From the NCBI RefSeq assembly GCF_001423945.1, contig NZ_LMPU01000008.1, forward strand, positions 549,013 to 613,012: 64,000 bases of DNA, in the 5' to 3' direction. Numbering within the stretch: position 1 is the stretch's first letter; each line of letters begins with the position of its first letter. The notes beneath the pieces were generated by a model, which saw only the letters and a program-made list of their open reading frames with translations, had not been told where the DNA came from and did not search any database. The position numbers and the translations under genes are program-made. This document shows, piece after piece, positions 17,458 through 27,001 of the stretch. Source of the DNA: Pedobacter sp. Leaf194 (lineage in GTDB: Bacteria; Bacteroidota; Bacteroidia; Sphingobacteriales; Sphingobacteriaceae).

Positions 17458-19083
17458 CTAATAACCAGGGTTTTGAGTTAATACAGCATCTTTGTTCAAC
17501 TGTATTTCGCTTAAAGGAATTGGCAATAATAAAGCCTTTGATGTCAAGCCGGTAATCGGTTTAGAGGCATCGTTCGAGTTTAAACGAAGTGCACGTTCTA
17601 CAAGGGTTCCGGTTCGCATCAAGGTCATTCTCCTGTTTTCTTCGCCAATTAATTCCCTGGCTCTCTCATCTAAAATGAAATCTTTCGTCATTTCGGCGGC
17701 AGTAACCTGTGCAGCGTTCGCTCTGGTTCTTAACACGTTAATGGTTGTGGCTGCATCGCTCGTTTTACCCTGCGCAACCTGTGCTTCTGCAAGTAATAGA
17801 TAAGTTTCTCCTAAACGCATCAAAATGAAATCCTTTATCATTGCATAACCAAAGGTATCGTTTGGGTCAAAAGCGCCCCATTTTGTTGTACTCGGGCAAA
17901 TGTTAATTAACGTATCAGGACCAGTAAAAGGAACCTGCTTACCGAATCTTGCTGCGTAAGTAGGGTTTGGATCGTTATAATAATACCTTCTACGGATGTT
18001 GTATTGCGAATTACGAATGTCATTTCCTTTGTACAAACCGTACAGAACCCAATTACTTAAACGCAATCTGCCAATTGAGCGACCGCCCAACGAATCGGCT
18101 AAAGCCATACCGGCAATGTTATAATAAGCAGCGCCGAATACCCTTCTCTGTTGAGGACTATCGCTGATTCCACCAACAACACTTGCTGGGTTTTCCTGTT
18201 CTAATACCCAAATGGCTTCGGTATTGCCCTGCGCTCTTCTTTGATTGCCATACTGGAACATATCAGAATAATAATCGCCTGCCTGACTTGTTTTTACGCC
18301 GTAACGGTTTTTGATTAAACTAAATTTTCCGCTGCTAATGATAGCCTGCGCCTGTTGTTCTGCTAAATCAGGTTTGCCAATTCTCAGATAAACTTCAGCT
18401 AACAGTTGCATCGCCATAAATTTATTTGCCCTGGCATACATTTTACCTTTCGAATTTGTTTTAACGGCTTCGATATCAGGCAAATTTGCTACTGCATATT
18501 GTAAGTCGGCAACGATAAAATTATTTACATCGGCTATTGGAGCACGAACAAAATCCGTTTTCGGACCAGTTAATGCACGGGTGATTAAAGGAACGCCACC
18601 AAATAAAGTTGCCAGATTGTTGTATGCGTATGCTCTGAAAAATTTTGCTTCGGCATTTACAAGGCTTTTACCCTTTGTGCTTATTGTGGTAACGCTTGGG
18701 TTCTCAATTCCATCTACAATTATGTTGGTTAAATTAATCATGATGTAATTTCTATTCCAGGTACGTGCAGCGCCATTATCTGTTGGTGTTAGCGTTGCAT
18801 AGTTGTAATATGGAATTTCGACACCTTGCTGGTTATTCGTTGCATTTGCAACATCAGTACCAACCTGCCAAACGCTTGGCCAGCCTTGCTGATCAGACCA
18901 GGTAAATAGAGTACTCGTGTGGTTGTACAAGCCAATTAATGATGCTTCAAATCCTAGTGAATCTGTTAGCGTAAGTGGCGTATATGATGAAAAAGGCTTC
19001 TCATCTAAAAATGCTTTTTTGCAGGATGAAAATGCTACAAACAGCACTGATAATGATGCAATTATGGTTATATATTTTTTCAT
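17458..19083 (-). CDS. SusD/RagB family outer-membrane glycan-binding lipoprotein
   Basis: A 541-residue protein with a lipoprotein signal peptide: Cys21 follows LFVAFSS. The all-helical TPR-like SusD fold is indicated by KAFLDEKPFS near the N-terminus, AEAKFFRAYAYNNLATLFGG, MAMQLLAEVYLRIGKPDLAE, LMRLGETYLLLAEAQVAQGK and LDERARELIGEENRRMTLMR. It ends in a typical AVLTQNPGY tail. It caps the SusC barrel and binds oligosaccharide at the cell surface. It lies 12 bases after susC and is the marker gene of the PUL. Ligand specificity cannot be read from sequence. Confidence 0.96.
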   Translation of the reverse strand: MKKYITIIASLSVLFVAFSSCKKAFLDEKPFSSYTPLTLTDSLGFEASLIGLYNHTSTLFTWSDQQGWPSVWQVGTDVANATNNQQGVEIPYYNYATLTPTDNGAARTWNRNYIMINLTNIIVDGIENPSVTTISTKGKSLVNAEAKFFRAYAYNNLATLFGGVPLITRALTGPKTDFVRAPIADVNNFIVADLQYAVANLPDIEAVKTNSKGKMYARANKFMAMQLLAEVYLRIGKPDLAEQQAQAIISSGKFSLIKNRYGVKTSQAGDYYSDMFQYGNQRRAQGNTEAIWVLEQENPASVVGGISDSPQQRRVFGAAYYNIAGMALADSLGGRSIGRLRLSNWVLYGLYKGNDIRNSQYNIRRRYYYNDPNPTYAARFGKQVPFTGPDTLINICPSTTKWGAFDPNDTFGYAMIKDFILMRLGETYLLLAEAQVAQGKTSDAATTINVLRTRANAAQVTAAEMTKDFILDERARELIGEENRRMTLMRTGTLVERALRLNSNDASKPITGLTSKALLLPIPLSEIQLNKDAVLTQNPGY

Positions 19084-19095
19084 GATGATTGTAAA

Positions 19096-22089
19096 TTAAC
19101 GTAATGAAACATTTAAACCCAATACGAAAGTTCTGGTTAAAGGATAATTGTTTGTCCAATCGCCTGAACCTCTTGAAGAATAATTATTTTCAGGATCCCA
19201 ACCTATCCAGTTGGTAAAAGTGTACAAATTACGGCCACTGGCATAAACCGTTACGCCGCCAAGGTGAAGTTTATCCAATAGGCTCTGACTGAATACGTAG
19301 CTTAAAGTAACGTCTTTAATTCTCGTATAACTTGCATCAGATGCGTAGCCGTAGCCAAGTGTATTGTTGTATGATAATGCAGGCCTTGTCTGGCTCATGT
19401 TTTCTGCAGTCCAATACCCTATCTCAGCTGGTGTATTCCTTCTGCCTGTTTCATCACCATAGGTTAAATCCTGGTTGTTTTTCGTCATGCCCTGGGCCGT
19501 TTGTATAAAAACACTCAGGTTAACATTTTTGTAATGGAACGTATTGGTTAAACCACCCGTCCATTTTGGATCTATCTGACCTAAAATGGTCCTGTCATCT
19601 GCTGTAATTCTGCCGTCGCCATTTAAATCCGCAAATTTTAAGCTACCTGGTCTCGCTGTTGGGTCTTGTTTGGAAACATCTTCCCCGGTTTGCCAAACAC
19701 CAGTCATTTGATAATCATAGATTACACGAATCGGTTTTCCCAAAAACCATCTGTTTCCCAAATCATCTTTACCATCACCATATAAATCGGTGATTTTATT
19801 TTTATTGGTTGCAAAAACGATGGCCGTTTCCCAACGGAAATCCTTGCCGGTAAAGTTTTGCGTGTTGATGCTAACTTCTAAACCTTTGTTAGTTGTTTTA
19901 CCGATATTTTCTAACACCCTTGAGTATCCTGTAATAATTGGTAAACTTCTGTTTAAAAGCAAACCGCTGGTTTTATTCTGGTAAGCTTCAATAGAGCCAG
20001 TAATTCTGTTATTAAGAATACCAAAGTCTAACCCAATATTGGCCGTTTTGGTGGTTTCCCATTGTAAGGAAATATTGCCCAGGTTGTTTGGAACAACACC
20101 AATTGTACTTATCCCGTTAAAAGGATAGCGTACAGAACCATCTGTAGTAATGGTATTATAAACGCCAACTGCCTCGTTACCAGTTTTACCGTAAGATAAC
20201 CTCAGTTTCAGATTGCTGAAAACTTTAGAGTTTTTCATAAAATCTTCGTTGATGATATTCCAGCCAACTGCCGCGGAAGGGAACACACCGTATTTGGTTG
20301 TATTTGCCCCAAAAACAGATGAACCATCTCTACGTGCGGTTAAAGTAAGGAGATATTTACTGTCGTATGAATAGAATAAACGGCCCATTTGCGAATTCAA
20401 GCCATATCTGTCGCGGTAAGAACCACTTGTTTGGGTTGCGCCGGCACCAATATTATCAAGTCCCAATTCATCATTTACAAAACCTACAGCACCAGCTGTG
20501 GTAGAATTGTATTTACGTTCCTGCGCACTGTACAAAGCCGTAAAATCGAAATGGTGTTTTTTAATGTCTTTAGAATATGTTAAGATGTTTTCGATGGTGT
20601 AGCTGTTTGTAGATGCGTTGAAACTACTTGCTGTACCATTTAAATCATTAGCCAAACGCCCGATATAACTTCCTCTTCTCTCGGGGAAGTAAGTATAGCC
20701 CGCATTTAACCTGAATTTTAAGCCGGTTAAAGCGCCAGGAAACTTAACTTCTGCATAGCCGTTTCCATTGATATTTGTGGTTCTGCTAATCTGCGTAGTT
20801 GTTAATCCAAGTAATGGGTTCGTGTATAACTGCTCCGGGTTCATAGGGTAAATTGCATACGTTCCGTTTGCATTATACTCCTGACCGTAAGGACTCATCG
20901 CTGTTGCGAACAACAAGTTTGCCCGGCCACCATCATAATTGTTGCTGGTTAAAAATAACGAAGTACCAACGGTTAAGAAACTTGTTACGTTAACATCAAG
21001 GTTAGAACGTAAACCAATACGTTTAAAATTATAGCCTTTAATTACGCCCTTTTGGTTTAGGTAATCGCCAGAGATAAAATATTTAACATCTTGAGAACCG
21101 CCTGAAATACCAACGTTATGATCCTGAATTACACCCTGTTGTGTTGCTTCTTTAACCCAATCGGTTGTTGTGCCGGCATTGTAAGCTGGTAGCTCACCAA
21201 TGTTTGGTACAGGTCTTTGTTGCACCTGCCCGGTTTGCTTAAGAAAATCTGCGTATTTCTGTACGTATTCGGCGCCGCTTCTTGGCTCCAGAATATGCGC
21301 AAGGTTATCTATACCGGCATAACCGCTATAGCGAATCACCGGCTTACCCGCCGTACCTCGTTTTGTTGTAATTAAAATAACACCGTTTGAACCGTTTGTA
21401 CCATAAATTGCGGTTGCACTTGCGTCTTTTAACACTTCAACAGATGCAATATCATTCGGATTAATGTCATTTAACGAACCACCTGTTTTACTCAGTGGCA
21501 CACCATCTACAACAACGTATGGGCCGCTACCTGCGGTTATTGAATTTTGCCCTCTAATTAAAGCACTGGGCTGGCTGCCCGGAACTGAAGAAGTTGTTGT
21601 AACATTTACCCCTGCCACTGCACCCTCAATAGATTGCAAAACGTTGGTAACCGGTAGTTGCGACAACCTCGCCTTTGGTACTGAAACTACAGAACCCGTA
21701 ACATCCGAACGTTTTTGTGTACCGTAACCGATAACAACAACATCATTAAGTGTTTTATCCGGCGCTTCGATAAGGTTTACATTAACCTGCATCTCATTAC
21801 CAACTAAAACTGATTTACCGGTATAGCCGATAAACGTGTAAACAAGGGTTTCGCCTTTAACTGCGGCAATTTTGTAACGGCCGTTGCCATCAGAAATAGC
21901 AACTTTGGCAGTAGTTTGATTCTTAATCGTTGCACCGGGAATTGGAAGGCCCTTCGCATCGAGCACGGTGCCGGAAACTTCTGTAGTTCCTGTTTGAGCA
22001 AAAGCACTCATTGGCGTTATTTCTGCCAGCAGAAATATGACCAGTAAGGCAAGCACACACCTAAGTGGTGAAAGTAAATTTTTTTGCAT
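19096..22089 (-). CDS. SusC/RagA family TonB-dependent outer-membrane transporter
   Basis: 997 residues. A signal peptide (to about residue 31, SAFAQ) is followed by the carboxypeptidase-like beta-sandwich (VSGTVLDAKGLPIPGATIKN), the TonB box region and the plug (IGYGTQKRSDVTGSVVSV; VYGTNGSNGVILITTKRG-like sequence at about 225), then a long beta-barrel ending in a hydrophobic strand (TFVLGLNVSLR). It imports oligosaccharides into the periplasm using TonB energy. At 997 residues it has the usual SusC length. It is followed by its SusD partner, and the 343-bp leader region upstream suggests its own promoter within the PUL. Confidence 0.97.
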   Translation of the reverse strand: MQKNLLSPLRCVLALLVIFLLAEITPMSAFAQTGTTEVSGTVLDAKGLPIPGATIKNQTTAKVAISDGNGRYKIAAVKGETLVYTFIGYTGKSVLVGNEMQVNVNLIEAPDKTLNDVVVIGYGTQKRSDVTGSVVSVPKARLSQLPVTNVLQSIEGAVAGVNVTTTSSVPGSQPSALIRGQNSITAGSGPYVVVDGVPLSKTGGSLNDINPNDIASVEVLKDASATAIYGTNGSNGVILITTKRGTAGKPVIRYSGYAGIDNLAHILEPRSGAEYVQKYADFLKQTGQVQQRPVPNIGELPAYNAGTTTDWVKEATQQGVIQDHNVGISGGSQDVKYFISGDYLNQKGVIKGYNFKRIGLRSNLDVNVTSFLTVGTSLFLTSNNYDGGRANLLFATAMSPYGQEYNANGTYAIYPMNPEQLYTNPLLGLTTTQISRTTNINGNGYAEVKFPGALTGLKFRLNAGYTYFPERRGSYIGRLANDLNGTASSFNASTNSYTIENILTYSKDIKKHHFDFTALYSAQERKYNSTTAGAVGFVNDELGLDNIGAGATQTSGSYRDRYGLNSQMGRLFYSYDSKYLLTLTARRDGSSVFGANTTKYGVFPSAAVGWNIINEDFMKNSKVFSNLKLRLSYGKTGNEAVGVYNTITTDGSVRYPFNGISTIGVVPNNLGNISLQWETTKTANIGLDFGILNNRITGSIEAYQNKTSGLLLNRSLPIITGYSRVLENIGKTTNKGLEVSINTQNFTGKDFRWETAIVFATNKNKITDLYGDGKDDLGNRWFLGKPIRVIYDYQMTGVWQTGEDVSKQDPTARPGSLKFADLNGDGRITADDRTILGQIDPKWTGGLTNTFHYKNVNLSVFIQTAQGMTKNNQDLTYGDETGRRNTPAEIGYWTAENMSQTRPALSYNNTLGYGYASDASYTRIKDVTLSYVFSQSLLDKLHLGGVTVYASGRNLYTFTNWIGWDPENNYSSRGSGDWTNNYPLTRTFVLGLNVSLR

Positions 22090-22432
22090 AATGATGATTT
22101 GGTTAGTTAGTTATTGAGTAATTAATTTGGCTTGTATAAAAAGTTTTTGAAAGTCTATTTTTCAAAAACATCATGGCTTGAACGAGCTGTTTGCTCAAAG
22201 CTTCTTGTAGTTTTCATCTATATATATTTGGTTTAAACAAATTAACTACAAAATCAGCCTTCGGCGTGAGGGGTAATACGGTAATTAATAGGGGTTAAAT
22301 TCTTACAAATTGCTCAAAAAACCTTATTTCAGGCGAATTCAACAAATCCTCAATGCAATTAAACGTAAAATGTACGTTTATTTTTTTAAAGCAAAAAATC
22401 TCCCGGTTGGTTGGCTAAAAAAAACCAAACAC
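22090..22432. other. 343-bp intergenic region upstream of susC
   Basis: No gene is supported here; a plus-strand frame at 22310 is incidental. A perfect 9-bp inverted repeat, TTTTTGAAA (22144-22152) and TTTCAAAAA (22160-22168), 7 bases apart, sits about 55 bases before the susC start. A second imperfect repeat (GAGC/GCTC around 22182-22196) follows. These could be a leader hairpin or a regulator site. No perfect TAnnTTTG box was found on the minus strand. Confidence 0.5.
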
Positions 22433-23686
22433 TTACCTCAAATCTGCACTATGGTCGTTAGGGAAATCTTCTCCTGCCCATATTTTTTGCGAACTCCACT
22501 TAGCTGCCGGATTAGCCCAAAATGCATCAGTTGAGGGTAAGCCCAGAGGCAGGAAAATATTGGTGCAAATGTATGGACTGCCCTGATTGTTATAAAAATC
22601 TCCCAAATCAGGTTGCGAACCATATAAGCCGATGGTTAGCCAGCCATTTTTGTAAGTTGTCGGGCTTTCTAAAGTTTTTCTAATGACTGCGGTTAAAGCG
22701 CAACGCACCTGCTCCGGACTTAATTGTTTCGGCAAAGCCTTTCTAAAAGCCATATCTGCCAAATGATGAAAAGCGCCGCCACGATAAACAATTGAGCGCC
22801 CTGTGGCCGGGTAAGTTCCATCTGTATTTATTAAACGTTCCTGAATAATGGCATAACGCTCGTTCCTTTTCTTCACTTTTTCGAACATGCTGTTGTAATC
22901 TTTAACCTTGCTGCCGATAATGCTCGAAATGGTGGCCAGATAAGGATGAATTACATAGCTGTTGTAATAGTCAAAAGCATACGTACTGCCATCTTTGTAC
23001 ATACCATCGCCCACGTACCATTGCTCCATTTGCTGCAAAGCGTAATCAACACGCATCGGGTCCCAGGCGTAGCCAAACTTGGCAAGAAAAGCTTCATTCA
23101 TTGCAGAAAATAGCAACCAGTTCGAAAAAACGGGCTTAAATCTCCGGGTAGTCACAATAGATTTCATCATCAATTCCTGATTTTTCTTATCGAGATTTTC
23201 CCAAAGCCAAGGCGCACGAATAAATGCCAGCGCTACATATGATGCATCAACGAGCTGTTGTCCGCCAATATCGTAATTCATGAAATCTTTGGCATTTGAA
23301 TCCAATGAGTTTTTCAATCCCTGAATAACCCAGGCTCGGTATTGCTTTCTTAAAGCCACTTCAGCAGCATCGCCACCTTCAAGTTGTAACCATGGCGCAA
23401 TTCCACTTAAAACCCTGCCTAAAACCTCAACATACTGTACTTTAATGCGGTGCTCTTTATTATCTATATGGATAGAAGTAACCTGAGGCATATTTATTCT
23501 CAAGCTATCTTTTGCCAGATTATACAAAACAGGCTTTACCATTTTGTCCATTTGCTGAAGCCAAAACTGCCTGTCGCTTACTGCAGCGGGCTGTTTATTT
23601 GTTTTCTTCTTCTGCCCGAAAGCTGATGGAGTAATAACAGCAATGGTAACAAGGCATACCAAAAGCTTTTTAATTATAATTTTCAT
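22433..23686 (-). CDS. DUF2264 protein, candidate GH154-type beta-glucuronidase, exported
   Basis: 417 residues with signal peptide MKIIIKKLLVCLVTIAVITPSAFGQ. The body is a predicted alpha/alpha toroid of the DUF2264 family (RQFWLQQMDKMVKPVLYNLA; VLGRVLSGIAPWLQLEGGDA; FSNWLLFSAMNEAFLAKFG; SSTYAF-like DGSTYAFDYYNSYVIHPYL). From memory, DUF2264 underlies CAZy family GH154, whose characterised Bacteroides member acts as a beta-glucuronidase on arabinogalactan; this link should be checked. That role would fit here, between GH105 and SusC in a PUL with a rhamnose mutarotase. It lies 15 bases after the GH105 gene. Confidence 0.72.
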   Translation of the reverse strand: MKIIIKKLLVCLVTIAVITPSAFGQKKKTNKQPAAVSDRQFWLQQMDKMVKPVLYNLAKDSLRINMPQVTSIHIDNKEHRIKVQYVEVLGRVLSGIAPWLQLEGGDAAEVALRKQYRAWVIQGLKNSLDSNAKDFMNYDIGGQQLVDASYVALAFIRAPWLWENLDKKNQELMMKSIVTTRRFKPVFSNWLLFSAMNEAFLAKFGYAWDPMRVDYALQQMEQWYVGDGMYKDGSTYAFDYYNSYVIHPYLATISSIIGSKVKDYNSMFEKVKKRNERYAIIQERLINTDGTYPATGRSIVYRGGAFHHLADMAFRKALPKQLSPEQVRCALTAVIRKTLESPTTYKNGWLTIGLYGSQPDLGDFYNNQGSPYICTNIFLPLGLPSTDAFWANPAAKWSSQKIWAGEDFPNDHSADLR

Positions 23687-23701
23687 ATCGATAATCTTTT
23701 T

Positions 23702-24826
23702 TTACTTTTTTAAGTATCTGTACATTTCGCAGTTGGCCAAGAGAAAAGCACCCACGCCAAAATTTGCGGTTGAGTTTGCATCTACAATCTGCCCCGGAAT
23801 TGCTTTTTCTCCAATCGGCTGCACATAACCCACTTTACCAGTTTCCTGCAACGCTGTTTTTGTTAAATAAACCCAGCCTTTTAGCGCAGCCGGGAAATAG
23901 GTTTTCTTACTTAAATATCCGTTATTAATTCCCCAGAGTATACCATAAGTAAAAAATGCTGTTCCGCTGGTTTCGGGTCCGGGTGCATGGTCCGCATCAA
24001 GCATACTTCGGGTCCAGTAGCCTTCTTGTTGCTGGCTTTTGTGTATGGCCTCTGCCATACCTTTAAATTTCGCAATGTATTCGTTTCTGTGTTTATCACT
24101 TTTTGGGAGGTCTTTAAGCACTTTCGCCAAGCCGGCGAAAACCCAACCATCGCCCCTGGCCCAAAAATCCTTTTTGCCATTTACACTCTTGTGTTGCGGA
24201 TACACATATTTTGCGTCGCGATAATACAGTTTTGCTTCGCTATCGTACATAATGCTATTGGCATAGCTAAAATAATCATAAAGCTTATCCAGATATTTTT
24301 GATTGCCGGTTGTTTTATAAAGTTTTGTCATAACAGGCATCACCATATACAAACCATCTGCCCACCACCAATAATCGTTTTGGCTGGTACTCATTTCAAA
24401 CTCCATAACCTCTTTAGCCCGGGCAATTTTATAGGCTTCGGGTTTTAAATGGTACAAATCGATATAAGTTTGAAAACATATCTGCCAATCGCCGAACAAA
24501 ACGTGGTCGTCAGTTTCTCCATACTTGTATTTCCAATCACTTTTATTCGTAGATTTTGCACCCATCCACTGATTATGACTTGCCCAATCTTCTGAATATT
24601 TGAGATAGCTTTCGTTCTTCGTGAGGGCGACAACCTCCATATTTCCGGTATGGTATGCAGCATTGTCCCAAAAAGACCGAACCTGAGGCTTATTGTTTGT
24701 TTGCCAATATGTATTCGCTTTGTTGATGATGCCCAGAACGTCTTTTTTTAAGGGCAATTTTTGCGCATTCACCGTTCCTGTTATAAAAAATACCATCAGG
24801 AAACTAAAATAGATTTGCTTTCTCAT
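23702..24826 (-). CDS. GH105 unsaturated glucuronyl/rhamnogalacturonyl hydrolase, exported
   Basis: 374 residues with signal peptide MRKQIYFSFLMVFFITGTVNAQ. The alpha/alpha-barrel shows GH105 features: ETDDHVLFGDWQICFQTYIDL, WWWADGLYMVMPVMTKLYKT with the conserved Asp, FWARGDGWVFAGLAKVLKDL, and PETSGTAFFTYGILWGINNG. GH105 enzymes hydrate and release 4,5-unsaturated uronic acids left by polysaccharide lyases. A lyase acting on Rha-GlcA ends, or the BNR protein in this operon, could supply the substrate. Its ATG overlaps the stop of the upstream double GH43 gene by one base (TAATG), so the two are translationally coupled. Confidence 0.92.
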   Translation of the reverse strand: MRKQIYFSFLMVFFITGTVNAQKLPLKKDVLGIINKANTYWQTNNKPQVRSFWDNAAYHTGNMEVVALTKNESYLKYSEDWASHNQWMGAKSTNKSDWKYKYGETDDHVLFGDWQICFQTYIDLYHLKPEAYKIARAKEVMEFEMSTSQNDYWWWADGLYMVMPVMTKLYKTTGNQKYLDKLYDYFSYANSIMYDSEAKLYYRDAKYVYPQHKSVNGKKDFWARGDGWVFAGLAKVLKDLPKSDKHRNEYIAKFKGMAEAIHKSQQQEGYWTRSMLDADHAPGPETSGTAFFTYGILWGINNGYLSKKTYFPAALKGWVYLTKTALQETGKVGYVQPIGEKAIPGQIVDANSTANFGVGAFLLANCEMYRYLKK

Positions 24827-27000
24827 TATTTAACAGGTTTTATTCCCTTTAAGGTTGGTGTCACTTTTTTGATGTTTCCATCGGCGTCAAATTCCAGCTT
24901 ATCGATGCAAACTTCACGGTTGTAGCCAGCAGCATCGCCCATTGTTATGCCTTTTGGCCGTGTAAAGCGATGGTAAACAATATACCATTCATCCTTTCCG
25001 GGAATTTGGATTACGCTGTTGTGTCCGGTTCCGTAAATACCATGTTGCGCATCTTTTGCCAGAATCAAATTATTTTCGGAAACAGCTATTTTTCCTGTAG
25101 GCGAATCTGATGTGCCATATTTTACCCGATAGTTTTCGCTTCGTGTATCATCTTCAGACCACAAAAAATAATATTTACCGTTGCGATAAAACACCTCGGT
25201 ACCTTCTCTAAAATCTTTACCGGGTGTAATCACTTTTATCAAATTTGTATCAATTGAAACCATGTCCGGATTCAATGGTGCAACCGCCATGTAGCCATTT
25301 CCCCAATACAAATAACTTTTACCTGTTTTTGGATCCGTAAAAACATCCGGATCTATCTCTTGTCCGCCTTTAACGCCTAAAGGTTTTGTAGCGATTAGCG
25401 CCTTCCCGCTATCTTTAAATGGCCCTTGCGGGTTGTCTGCGACAGCAACACCAACCTTCTGCGCCGCTGTGAAATAATAGAAATATTTATATTCTCCGTT
25501 TAACTTCTTCTCCGCAATAGTTGGCGCCCAGGCATTTCTCTTAGCCCAGCTTACATCTTTTGGCAAATCGAGTATTATCCCTTCATCTTTCCAGTTTACT
25601 AAATCAGTTGAAGAAAAACTTTTGAAATAATTACCGCTCCAGCCCGTAAAGCCATCGCTTGTTGGGTACAGATAGTATTTTTTGGTTTTGTTGGAGAATA
25701 ATATTTCGGGGTCAGCGTAGTAACCTTTCAAAACAGGATTGTTATTTACTTTTACATCTACATGGTAGGCAACCGGTTGTTTGCCAGCAACCGTAATGGT
25801 TATTTTTTTGGGTCCGCCAGAAAAATCCAGCTTACCTTTTGGCGCAATCATCACACCAGGATAATCCGCAAATTCCGGGTCGAAGGCTTTTAAGTTTGTG
25901 CCATATTCAACCGGAAGGAAAAGTGTTTTGCTACTGGTTTCTAAAACAATATTATGCTGTTTGATGAATTTAGACTTGGCAGATTTCAAAACAGATTCTG
26001 CACTGTACCACTTCGCTACCAATCGTTCCATTTCAGCTTGTGTTATAGGTAAAACCGTTCCATGCCTCGGATGAAAGTCCATTGAAACGTCCTGGTCTAC
26101 CACTTTAAAGCTTTTTAAGTCCTTGCTTCGCGTAAACTGATATTTCCCTTTCATGTAAACATCATACATCAGGATATAGTCATCACTGTTATTTAACTTA
26201 AATACTCCTGCCCCTTCTACAGCTTCTGTGGTTTGCTGAAGGTATTTATCTTCCAGCTTATAGCCCTCCGTTAACTTATTAGATACCGCCTTTTTGATAC
26301 CGTTTCCATTGCCTTCGGTTTTAAAAAACAAATTGTATTTTCCGTTATGGTAAATGATATCTCCATCGATGCAAGAGCCGTTTGTAGGACTAAAAAACAA
26401 CTGTTTGGGTTCAGTTTCCAAATCTGTAAAATCGGCATTGGCGTAGACGTAATATATTTTATCAGGCGCTGTGCCATGTTTCATAGACCAGTAAACCATA
26501 TACTTCTTTTTTACATTATCGTAGATAGTTTGTGGAGCCCAAACGCGTAGCAGCGTTTCATTACCCGGAAACCGATTTTGAATATTGACAACGGATGAAG
26601 ACCAGTTTATTAAATCTTTCGACTTTAACAAAACCATAGCCCGGTTAGAATCCCAGCCTTTCGCCGAAACCATATCGGTAACGACCATATAAAAAGTTTT
26701 TCCATCAGCGCCACGCAAAATGTGCGGATCGCGAACACCTCCTGTTGAGCTTATTTTTTGCGAGGAAATTATTGGTTCATCATTGTTTAGTGCATTAAAA
26801 CTGTATCCGTTTTTACTTAACGCATAATGAATCGCTTCCTCTTTTTTATCGTTACCGGTAAAATACACAAACAAATAACCAGCATTTTTTTGTGTAGCCG
26901 TTTTAATTGTTTGCGCAATCAGTTTGGTTGAAAACAAGCCCATGCAAATGCACAAACAAGTTATGATTATAAGCTGCGTTTTTATGTTAAAGTTCTTCAT
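24826..27000 (-). CDS. Double GH43-type propeller glycosidase, secreted
   Basis: I start at ATG 27000 (MKNFNIKTQL, signal peptide to about KLIAQ), one base after the stop of the BNR gene; the longer frame adds 25 residues without signal-peptide character. The 724-residue product has two five-bladed propellers. The N-terminal one (about 40-310) includes GGVRDPHILRGADGKTFYMV and EGAGVFKLNNSDDYIL. A linker with an Ig-like segment (about 350-420) leads to the C-terminal one (about 430-720) with YYADPEILFSNKTKKYYLYP, EIDPDVFTDPKTGKSYLYWG and REGTEVFYRNGKYYFLWS. Both halves keep an Asp-Pro in blade one, so both may be active, probably on arabinose or galactose side chains. Subfamilies are not assigned. 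Confidence 0.88.
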   Translation of the reverse strand: MKNFNIKTQLIIITCLCICMGLFSTKLIAQTIKTATQKNAGYLFVYFTGNDKKEEAIHYALSKNGYSFNALNNDEPIISSQKISSTGGVRDPHILRGADGKTFYMVVTDMVSAKGWDSNRAMVLLKSKDLINWSSSVVNIQNRFPGNETLLRVWAPQTIYDNVKKKYMVYWSMKHGTAPDKIYYVYANADFTDLETEPKQLFFSPTNGSCIDGDIIYHNGKYNLFFKTEGNGNGIKKAVSNKLTEGYKLEDKYLQQTTEAVEGAGVFKLNNSDDYILMYDVYMKGKYQFTRSKDLKSFKVVDQDVSMDFHPRHGTVLPITQAEMERLVAKWYSAESVLKSAKSKFIKQHNIVLETSSKTLFLPVEYGTNLKAFDPEFADYPGVMIAPKGKLDFSGGPKKITITVAGKQPVAYHVDVKVNNNPVLKGYYADPEILFSNKTKKYYLYPTSDGFTGWSGNYFKSFSSTDLVNWKDEGIILDLPKDVSWAKRNAWAPTIAEKKLNGEYKYFYYFTAAQKVGVAVADNPQGPFKDSGKALIATKPLGVKGGQEIDPDVFTDPKTGKSYLYWGNGYMAVAPLNPDMVSIDTNLIKVITPGKDFREGTEVFYRNGKYYFLWSEDDTRSENYRVKYGTSDSPTGKIAVSENNLILAKDAQHGIYGTGHNSVIQIPGKDEWYIVYHRFTRPKGITMGDAAGYNREVCIDKLEFDADGNIKKVTPTLKGIKPVK

Positions 27001-27001
27001 G

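Noticed and set aside
23987..24448. 153-residue frame antisense to GH105
   Set aside because: It mirrors conserved GH105 sequence, has no recognisable domain and no promoter; it is a shadow of the real gene.
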